Assembly (NCBI GenBank): GCA_016839955.1
Contig: JAEOTI010000549.1
Location: 1 to 6,297, forward strand
Reading direction: 5' to 3'
Source: Candidatus Hodarchaeota archaeon
GTDB lineage: Archaea; Asgardarchaeota; Heimdallarchaeia; Hodarchaeales; YT1-057
Length of the DNA: 6,297 bases
Part shown: positions 1 to 5,508 of the stretch, piece by piece
Layout of the letters: each line of letters begins with the position of its first letter
Position numbering within the stretch: the stretch's first letter is position 1
Position numbers and translations under genes: made by a program
The notes under the pieces: generated by a model
Databases searched by the model: none
What the model was told of the DNA's origin: nothing
The model's input: the letters and a program-made list of their open reading frames with translations, nothing else

Positions 1-1422
1 GATGGGAAAGAAGAAGATGGACACCGAGTATTTCAACTACTAGAAACCGTTTGTGAAGATCAAAACCTGGGAGAGATTTTAGGTGAACTTCATTTACGAG
101 AAAGTAATTTCTTTCTAGAAAGAGGGGCAGTAGATGCAACAGAAAAATACCTAGAAAGTGCATTAGGTTGTTTTGATGAGATTAATGAAAACCAATTAAA
201 TGAGATAACACAAATCTATCTTGCCACAATTCGTAGTCTTGTTCAATCGGGTAAACAAGAAGATACAGGAAGAGTTCTAGATAAAGCGATTGATTTTCTT
301 AAGTCCAATAATAACACTTCCAAAGCAATAGATATATCTATCGAACTTTCTAATGAGTTTATAAATTCTAAAAACTATTCTGAAGCTATTGAGTTAATTG
401 AAAGAAGTGCTGTCCTCCTAAAGGAGGAAGATCCTGATGGGAAGAAATCAGCTAATCTTTATTCTGAATTTAGTAAAAAATTAATCGAAAATAATCAATA
501 TGATAAAGGATTAGATTTACTTTCAAAAGCTTCAGAGATATTAGATTCAAGTCAAAAAGATGTATTAGAAGCTTTAGCTATAGAATGTATTCAGTACTCT
601 GACCAAATGCGATTAAAAGGAAGTAAAAAAGACGTTCAAAACTTTTTAGACCAAGCCAGAAAAATTTATGAAAAAGCAGAGGCTCTGGAAGAACTTGGTG
701 AGACTTTCTGTGAACGTATTCAAGGTGCGCTTGTTAATAACGCTTTAGATGATGCTTTTGGGTTCGCTGAATTTGCCGTTTCCCTTCTTAAGACACAAGC
801 GCCCACAAAAGTTGAGGACGCCATAAAACCGCTTATAGAGTACGGGGAATCTTTATTAGGAAAGGATAATTCTACAGCAAAAAGGACATTACAAAAGGCA
901 TCAGATTTATACATCAGTGCGGACGAAAAACCTGGAAGGGGAGTAGAGTTACTTGGTACTGAAGCAAAGAAATTCTATGATCTAAAGGACATTCTTACAG
1001 CTAGTGAATTAATAAAAAGTGCCTCACAAAAACTATTAGACTCTCAAAGTAAGTTAGAAGCAGCACAAGTTCATATGAAATATGGTAATTTCCTGGTTGA
1101 AAGAGAGGACTTTCATGAAGCGTTGAACCAATTCAATAGGGGAGTGGAAATTCTTTCTGAGGCGGGAGACGAAGGAAGAGATGAAATGGTAAGTTTGGTA
1201 AGTGGAATGTTTCAACTTGCCAGAGGAATCCTTTCTAGTGGAGAGAAAACACTCGGAGATACCGTTGCTGAACAAGCAAAACAGGTAGTAACTAGGTTTT
1301 CACTTCCACAAACAGAAGAACTAGTAAGTGCTCAACAAGCATATATGGACGCACAATTTGATTCAATCTCATTTACAATTGGGGGAGGACCAAAGAAGAA
1401 GAAGAAAAAGAAGAAGAAATAA
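1..1422 (+). CDS. Helical-repeat (TPR-like) protein with poly-lysine C-terminus, 5' partial
   Basis: The reading frame is open from the first base of the window, so the Met codon at 607 is internal and the gene begins upstream. 473 residues are visible. The whole chain reads as amphipathic alpha-helices in pairs of about 35-40 residues. The clearest TPR/SNAP-like units are near visible residues 107-140 (SKAID...NYSEAIELIERS), 148-182 (NQYDKGLDLLSKASEIL) and 352-387 (EDFHEALNQFNRGVEIL); the A/G-Y-A and F/L-A spacing is degenerate elsewhere. There is no signal peptide or membrane segment in the visible part, so it is probably cytoplasmic. TPR-like folds usually act as protein-binding scaffolds; the partner cannot be told from sequence. 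The protein ends with IGGGP followed by nine lysines. The nitrilase-type gene starts 16 bases downstream on the same strand, suggesting one transcript. Frame certain; TPR-type fold likely; function unknown. Confidence 0.87.
   Translation, partial: DGKEEDGHRVFQLLETVCEDQNLGEILGELHLRESNFFLERGAVDATEKYLESALGCFDEINENQLNEITQIYLATIRSLVQSGKQEDTGRVLDKAIDFLKSNNNTSKAIDISIELSNEFINSKNYSEAIELIERSAVLLKEEDPDGKKSANLYSEFSKKLIENNQYDKGLDLLSKASEILDSSQKDVLEALAIECIQYSDQMRLKGSKKDVQNFLDQARKIYEKAEALEELGETFCERIQGALVNNALDDAFGFAEFAVSLLKTQAPTKVEDAIKPLIEYGESLLGKDNSTAKRTLQKASDLYISADEKPGRGVELLGTEAKKFYDLKDILTASELIKSASQKLLDSQSKLEAAQVHMKYGNFLVEREDFHEALNQFNRGVEILSEAGDEGRDEMVSLVSGMFQLARGILSSGEKTLGDTVAEQAKQVVTRFSLPQTEELVSAQQAYMDAQFDSISFTIGGGPKKKKKKKKK
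1393..1419 (+). repeat. AAG/AAA tract encoding nine consecutive lysines
   Basis: A 27-base purine tract of only AAG and AAA codons forms the last nine codons of the helical-repeat gene, immediately before its TAA stop. It is preceded by GGG GGA GGA CCA (Gly-Gly-Gly-Pro), which would act as a flexible hinge. The tract is a low-complexity site prone to length change by slippage in steps of three, so the number of lysines may vary between strains. Confidence 0.8.
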
Positions 1423-1438
1423 AACTTTGGATTAGTTT

Positions 1439-2224
1439 GTGAGATCATTGCGAGTGGCATTAGCACAAACAAGAATAGGACAATCCCTGGAAAAGAATTT
1501 GGACTCAGCAAAGAACTTACTGGAAAAAGCTGAGGGACTTAATTCTAAAGTTGTATGCCTTCCTGAATATTTTTCTTTTCCCTCATTATCAGAAAGTGTT
1601 ACTTTAGAACATGTAGAGACCTGTTTTCAGGAATCTATTGCCTTTCTAGAACAAATGTCATTCAAAACCAACCAAATCATTGTGGGAGGTACTATTCCAG
1701 AAATCATTGGAGATAATATCCAAAATGTTTGTTTTGTTTATGATTCTGGAAAGAGAATTGCTCGGATAGAGAAACAAAAAATTATTGCTGGTGAAAGTCG
1801 ATTTGGCATAATACCGGGAACTCAAACAGATATTTTTAAGGTAGGAGGCGTTCCATCAACCGTTAGAATTTGTGCAGATATCTTATTTCCAGAGACGTGC
1901 TTTGGGTTAAGAAATAAAATAAATTTATTATTCATACCTCTTATTTCTCCTATACGAGATGTTGATCCAACAAAGAAACATCGAAACTGTCTATTTATTA
2001 CAAGAGCTTTCGATATCAATTCTTATGTCTTAAAAACGGGAGCAGTTGGTCAAGCACCTCTTACTGGGCGATCAATTGCTGGACGTTCTTTAATCGCCTC
2101 ACCTACTGGCATAATAACTCATAGTCAAGCTGAGGACAAGGAAGAATTGTTAACAGCAGACTTAGATATCAAAAATTTATGTAAATACGATATAATTAGT
2201 GAAATGTTTCCTAATTTGACATAA
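1439..2224 (+). CDS. Carbon-nitrogen hydrolase (nitrilase superfamily amidase)
   Basis: A 261-residue cytoplasmic enzyme of the nitrilase superfamily, which hydrolyses non-peptide C-N bonds of amides, carbamoyl compounds or nitriles through a covalent thioester. All three catalytic positions are visible: Glu43 in VCLPEYF, Lys114 in the EKQKII segment, and Cys145 in VRICADILFPE. The C-terminal half keeps the family pattern of ITRAFDINSYVL, then GQ...AGRSLIASPTGII, then a short LLTADLDI strand. The length matches single-domain family members of about 260-280 residues. The start chosen is GTG at 1439, giving MRSLRVALAQTRI, the usual first strand; TTG at 1448 or GTG at 1454 are alternatives, and no clear Shine-Dalgarno motif lies ahead. 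The gene lies 16 bases after the helical-repeat gene. The substrate cannot be assigned; candidates in the family include omega-amidases, N-carbamoyl amidohydrolases and Nit-type deaminated glutathione amidases. Confidence 0.92.
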   Translation: MRSLRVALAQTRIGQSLEKNLDSAKNLLEKAEGLNSKVVCLPEYFSFPSLSESVTLEHVETCFQESIAFLEQMSFKTNQIIVGGTIPEIIGDNIQNVCFVYDSGKRIARIEKQKIIAGESRFGIIPGTQTDIFKVGGVPSTVRICADILFPETCFGLRNKINLLFIPLISPIRDVDPTKKHRNCLFITRAFDINSYVLKTGAVGQAPLTGRSIAGRSLIASPTGIITHSQAEDKEELLTADLDIKNLCKYDIISEMFPNLT

Positions 2225-2237
2225 AATCTAGTTTATC

Positions 2238-2288
2238 AAAAAATAAATCATTAAGAAAAAAAAGAAAAAGGGAAAGAGAGAAAGAAAA
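2238..2288 (-). terminator. Poly-U terminator of the surface-protein gene
   Basis: Just past the surface-protein stop codon, the minus strand is almost pure pyrimidine for about 36 bases (2253-2288), including a T8 run (2256-2263), and a second T6 run follows at 2238-2243. Archaeal RNA polymerase commonly terminates at such T-rich tracts without a hairpin. The opposite transcript, from the nitrilase-type gene, meets only a T6 run at 2303-2308, inside the end of the surface-protein gene, so the two convergent transcripts may overlap slightly. Confidence 0.6.
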
Positions 2289-2299
2289 TTCTTACTCAC

Positions 2300-3997
2300 T
2301 TATTTTTTCCTGCGTATGATGACTGGGACAACAAGTAATGGCAATAATACCATTAGGAAGTCAAATCCAGGAACTGCACCGTCATCGCCTTCTTCTGGGT
2401 GTTTATCGCCACCAGGATTCGCTGGTGGGGCAATACTGCTAGTGATTCCGTCTCTTTTTATGGTTATTTCGAGATCTTTCACCTCACCAGATGCAGTGAT
2501 TGTGACACCTTGACCAGACACTTTTAGACTTCCTTTTCCACTACCTTCGATACCCAAGCCAGCTAACATTCCATCAGCTTCAAAAGCAGTCCAAGCAGTT
2601 AGGCTTCCCGAGACAGAAATATCACCAGTTGCTTCACCCATGTCAAGTGGACCACTGATTCCAGCAGACAGGAACGCTGATAGGTATTTGTAACCACTTT
2701 CTTCTGAGTAATCTATACCCAAGTCGATTCTGTAACTCACTCCAGGGGGCAGATCCATCTCAGCCTTCATATCTTCTCGAAGCCATGGAAGTATCTCATT
2801 TCCGATCATAGTTCCAATCCCATCAAACAAGCCTTGATATATAACCCAATCGGGGGTAACAGCGGGTATTGCAACTTCACCTAATTCTCCAATGGCTTCT
2901 GTTGACATTGGTACATTTTCCAATAAACCTGAATATTCGGAAATCTCACTTAAGAATCCATTTACAATAACCCAGTCTGTGAGTTTTTCAAGCGTCTCTG
3001 TTTCTTCATCGTATCCCCAAGGCGTCATGTTATAGTAGCAGCCATCGACTGAGTTAATTACTGTTTTAAAGACTGGAGTTCCATCCAAGTCGTTAACTTG
3101 GTCTTCAATGTCTTCAGCTGTCATCCCTTGAGTGTCAAGTATTGCTTGAAAGTATTCGTTTACAGATAAATCGAGTATAGCTTCATCAACACTCCAGATA
3201 AATTCTGCTCCAGGAGCGATTTCAGTTGGAAGAGGTTTGTTGGATTTAGAAGCAAATTCAGCTTCACCAATGACAGTCTCAGCAGCTCCTCCAGCAGCAG
3301 TTGAAGTGAATTCCGCCCTAAATTGCGTTAGAAGCCCGTCAGATTTACGCCAGGTAAATTGGATAGTTATGTCTTCATCTGGGTCATCCCAGGTGAATTT
3401 AACTTTCAATTCACTAGTAGTGTTAGTCAAAACTGTTCCATTCTCATGAGCATCGATTGCATCTGAAAGAGCATCAAAATTCTCAGCATAAAATGGAATA
3501 GGTATAAAACCTTCACTACTTGAGTCATCTAACCACCAAAAGGCAGAACCAGCAACCCAGCTTAATGCTGTACCGAAGGGGAACGCTAAACCTGCAGGGA
3601 TAGTGATATCTCGAAGCGAGGGAGGAATGGTGTCATATTCTGGGTGATCAGTTTGAACTGAGATGTCTAGGTCTTGACCAAGAATTCCGAATAAACCCAC
3701 TTCAAACGAATCTGTTTCAATCTCTGGAGAGGTATCGTCTCGCAGAATTTTAACCCCTATTGTACTATTTTCAAAAGACCCGGTAAAAGTAATATCTTCC
3801 TGGTCAAATGCAGGACCAATGGGAAATTCTGCTGAAGTAATTGTGTAGAGAAGCGTGTCACCAACAGTTAGACCGGTATCGGAAACAGCTGTCGGAGTAC
3901 TTTGTACTGGTACGGTGCTTGTTGATAAACTCCCTATTGATGCAACAAGGAGTGAAAAAACTAACAGAGTACCAATATGTAGTTTTCTAGAAAACAT
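2300..3997 (-). CDS. Secreted surface protein with PGF-type C-terminal sorting signal
   Basis: A 565-residue exported protein, not recognised as a named family. Residues 1-25 form a Sec signal peptide (basic MFSRK, then a hydrophobic core), followed by a Ser/Thr/Pro-rich stretch to about 40. Residues 44-250 and 258-510 are mainly beta-rich and acidic. Both begin with a similar strand (TVGDTLLYTITSAEF and APGAEFIWSVDEAI), suggesting two related domains. A shorter echo is DWVIVNGFLSE (341-351) and DWVIYQGLFDG (383-393). Four N-glycosylation sequons are visible (N77, N186, N192, N323). There is a single cysteine, C320. A Pro/Gly/acidic linker (524-541) leads to PGF (543-545), a hydrophobic segment (546-561) and RRKK at the end. 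That three-part tail is the layout of PGF-CTERM-like substrates, which archaeosortases cut and attach to a lipid. The start is ATG at 3997, with AAGGA eight bases ahead. GC content appears higher than in the neighbouring genes. The ligand or structural role is unknown. Confidence 0.9.
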   Translation of the reverse strand: MFSRKLHIGTLLVFSLLVASIGSLSTSTVPVQSTPTAVSDTGLTVGDTLLYTITSAEFPIGPAFDQEDITFTGSFENSTIGVKILRDDTSPEIETDSFEVGLFGILGQDLDISVQTDHPEYDTIPPSLRDITIPAGLAFPFGTALSWVAGSAFWWLDDSSSEGFIPIPFYAENFDALSDAIDAHENGTVLTNTTSELKVKFTWDDPDEDITIQFTWRKSDGLLTQFRAEFTSTAAGGAAETVIGEAEFASKSNKPLPTEIAPGAEFIWSVDEAILDLSVNEYFQAILDTQGMTAEDIEDQVNDLDGTPVFKTVINSVDGCYYNMTPWGYDEETETLEKLTDWVIVNGFLSEISEYSGLLENVPMSTEAIGELGEVAIPAVTPDWVIYQGLFDGIGTMIGNEILPWLREDMKAEMDLPPGVSYRIDLGIDYSEESGYKYLSAFLSAGISGPLDMGEATGDISVSGSLTAWTAFEADGMLAGLGIEGSGKGSLKVSGQGVTITASGEVKDLEITIKRDGITSSIAPPANPGGDKHPEEGDDGAVPGFDFLMVLLPLLVVPVIIRRKK

Positions 3998-4000
3998 AAT

Positions 4001-4032
4001 ATACGTCCTTCCGCGAAAGGTATTTTTTTAGA
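4001..4032 (-). promoter_or_regulatory. Start region of surface-protein gene: A-rich box, near-palindrome, SD motif
   Basis: Reading the minus strand toward the ATG there is an A-rich TATA-like box (TAAAAAAATA, 4030-4021), then the near-palindrome CCTTTCGCGGAAGG (4020-4007, arms pairing with one G-U), then AAGGA (4010-4006) with eight bases to the ATG. The SD-like motif shares its first four bases with the 3' arm of the palindrome. If transcription starts about 25 bases after this box, the mRNA is almost leaderless and the palindrome is a DNA element; if it starts further upstream, the palindrome would be a small hairpin masking the ribosome site. Confidence 0.4.
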
Positions 4033-4125
4033 CTACATCATCAAAACGATTAGTAGCAAGTTATTCTAGATTCTTTCTTTTTTTTAAGACTATGCTTTTC
4101 CTGATTCATCAAGTGGAAAATACAG

Positions 4126-4137
4126 GACAATATTGTC
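4126..4137. repeat. Perfect 12-base palindrome GACAATATTGTC
   Basis: The sequence equals its own reverse complement over all 12 bases. Such a site fits a dimeric helix-turn-helix regulator. It lies about 130 bases upstream of the surface-protein ATG and 14 bases (centre to nearest edge about 12-13) from a second palindrome. Confidence 0.55.
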
Positions 4138-4143
4138 TAAAAG

Positions 4144-4158
4144 AAGGATTTAATCCTT
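4144..4158. repeat. Perfect inverted repeat AAGGATT-T-AATCCTT
   Basis: Two 7-base arms are separated by a single base. Its centre is about 20 bases from that of the GACAATATTGTC palindrome, close to two helical turns. With a one-base loop it is a poor RNA hairpin, so a protein-binding site is more likely than a terminator stem, although a T4 run follows shortly on the minus strand. Confidence 0.55.
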
Positions 4159-4250
4159 AGAACTGTTATTCTTATTGCAGGAGAATTAATCAAACTTGTA
4201 GAGAAGCTTGTAGATACGTTGAATTTTTAATTTACATGTATACTACAAAA

Positions 4251-5444
4251 TTAGATTTTCTTCTTTTCATTTAAATAAAAATAGACTTTTTCAATTTCAG
4301 AAGTCATATGTTCTATTGTATGACTCTCAAGTACTCTCTTTCGCCCATTTTTTGCTAATGTTTGTGCTTTGGTGGTATTAGTTAAAAGGTTTCTGATTTT
4401 TATGGTTAAATCTTGAGAGTTATTTGGTTCAAAATACACTACTGATTTTGAATCAGATATAAGGTCAATACCAGGAATTTTTGAAGCAATACAGGGTTTT
4501 TGTGAACTCATTGCTTCCAGTAAAGAAATACTAGAAGCTTCGACTAAACTAGGTACAACAACTAAATCTACACTAGCAATGAGCCTTGGTATTAAATGAT
4601 TCTGTACACTGCCTAAAAAATGAACAGATTCTAAAATCCCTCTTTTTTGCGTTATCTTTTCCAAATAAGGTTTTTGGGGACCATCTCCTACAATAAGTAA
4701 TTGTGCTGAAGGAATGAGATCTAGTACATCAGCGAAGGCTTTAATTAAAATGTGAACTCCATTTTTTGGTACCAATCTACGAATGGCTAGAATTTTTGGA
4801 TTTGGAAAAGATAAATCAAGCGAAGGCACTCCAGGATTAAATCGAGTTGTATCTACCCCATTTAGTATGACTCGAATCTTGTTTGGAGGAACTCCCCAAT
4901 TAAAAGCTTTTTTTGCAAATGATTTATCAGTGTGGATTTGAATATCAGCCAATTTTCCAAGAGTAGGAAGTAAAACTCGTTCAGTAAAATTAAAAAAGTG
5001 AGGACGGAACATTCCAGGTGAAATATTACGCCATTGTCCATGATAACTTCCATGAAATGTGTTTACAAAAGGAATATTGTTTTTTCTAGAAATCAAATAA
5101 GAAATTATTCCCGCAGAATAAATATGTCCATGAACTAAATCTAATGGCGGTAAGGCACCAAATTTTTTTCGTAAATATGCAAAAAGGAAAGATAATTGGT
5201 GAGTAAAGGTAAGATTATGTGGTCGCCAAGTTTTTCTTACTAAGTCACCGAAATCAATACGAAATATTGTAATTTCATTCAGAATCTCTTTTGTTGTCTC
5301 ATTGGGTATTGCACCTGTTAAAAGATAACATTTATGCCCCTTTTTGGAAAGATTAGTTAGTAGAGAGATAATATGAGTCTCGATTCCTCCAGTCGTTGTT
5401 CCTTTTGAAAAAGGTCCCAAATCATAAACATGTAGTATCCTCAA
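4251..5444 (-). CDS. GT4-type glycosyltransferase (GT-B fold)
   Basis: A 397-residue retaining glycosyltransferase of the GT4 type, which moves a sugar from a nucleotide-activated donor to a lipid, glycan or protein acceptor, probably at the inner face of the membrane. The N-terminal domain shows MRILHVYDLGPF and the glycine-rich loop TTGGIETH (17-24), HGHIYSAG (105-112) and NTFHGSYHG (128-136). The C-terminal domain shows ILNGVDTTRFNP (193-204), the donor-phosphate-binding region AIRRLVPKNGV (220-230; Arg and Lys227), LLIVGDGPQ (249-257) and the EX7E motif Glu302-Glu310, followed by AMSSQKPCIAS. No membrane segments are seen and the length is normal. The start is TTG at 5444: a stop lies three codons upstream in frame and the TTG gives the expected first strand. 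There is no SD motif; a TATA-like box sits about 32 bases upstream. The sugar and acceptor are unknown; S-layer or lipid-linked glycan synthesis is an inference from the neighbours. Confidence 0.93.
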   Translation of the reverse strand: MRILHVYDLGPFSKGTTTGGIETHIISLLTNLSKKGHKCYLLTGAIPNETTKEILNEITIFRIDFGDLVRKTWRPHNLTFTHQLSFLFAYLRKKFGALPPLDLVHGHIYSAGIISYLISRKNNIPFVNTFHGSYHGQWRNISPGMFRPHFFNFTERVLLPTLGKLADIQIHTDKSFAKKAFNWGVPPNKIRVILNGVDTTRFNPGVPSLDLSFPNPKILAIRRLVPKNGVHILIKAFADVLDLIPSAQLLIVGDGPQKPYLEKITQKRGILESVHFLGSVQNHLIPRLIASVDLVVVPSLVEASSISLLEAMSSQKPCIASKIPGIDLISDSKSVVYFEPNNSQDLTIKIRNLLTNTTKAQTLAKNGRKRVLESHTIEHMTSEIEKVYFYLNEKKKI

Positions 5445-5470
5445 ATTGAGTCAGTTCAATAATTGAATTA

Positions 5471-5480
5471 GATGTATAAA
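5471..5480 (-). promoter_or_regulatory. Candidate TATA box for the glycosyltransferase gene
   Basis: On the minus strand the 64-base gap after the archaeosortase gene contains TTTATACATC, close to the archaeal TATA consensus. Its centre is about 32 bases before the TTG start at 5444, so a start of transcription about 25 bases downstream would give a leader of only some 5-10 bases. That agrees with the absence of a Shine-Dalgarno motif. It implies that the glycosyltransferase can be transcribed separately from the archaeosortase gene. Confidence 0.45.
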
Positions 5481-5508
5481 TCATGGTGGGAATTGTTAAT
5501 CCTTTTTT

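Larger units (their letters stand above)
3998..4250. other. 253-base intergenic region with clustered palindromes
   Basis: No plausible gene lies in this gap between the glycosyltransferase stop and the surface-protein start. It is AT-rich and holds several short symmetric elements: two perfect palindromes (4126-4137 and 4144-4158), a direct repeat CTTGTAGA at 4195-4202 and 4207-4214 with a 12-base period, the inverted counterpart CTACAA at 4243-4248, and TACATGTA at 4233-4240. A second A-rich box (TTAAAAAAAAG on the minus strand, about 4087-4077) could serve a promoter with a leader of about 60 bases. The region most likely carries the end of the glycosyltransferase transcript and the promoter and operators of the surface-protein gene. 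Confidence 0.5.

Noticed and set aside
413..428. Perfect inverted repeat TCCTCC-TAAA-GGAGGA with an SD-like GGAGG before an ATG at 437
   Set aside because: It lies inside the helical-repeat gene, and the ATG is out of frame and opens only a 15-codon frame. The Leu-Leu-Lys-Glu-Glu codons in the long frame explain the sequence well enough.
607..1422. A separate 271-residue gene starting at the ATG at 607
   Set aside because: The same frame is open without a stop back to base 1 and encodes matching helical-repeat sequence, so this Met is internal.
3237..3449. 70-residue plus-strand frame opposite the surface-protein gene
   Set aside because: It is antisense to a well-supported secreted protein and has no start signal or recognisable feature.
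4144..4158. Intrinsic terminator hairpin for the glycosyltransferase
   Set aside because: The one-base loop makes a poor stem and only a T4 run follows; a protein-binding palindrome fits better.
4862..5053. 63-residue minus-strand frame inside the glycosyltransferase gene
   Set aside because: It is a shifted frame of a gene whose own frame has all the family motifs.
5420..5484. Small minus-strand frame from the ATG at 5484 across the glycosyltransferase start
   Set aside because: It is about 20 codons, out of frame with the glycosyltransferase, lacks an SD motif and includes the TATA-like box.
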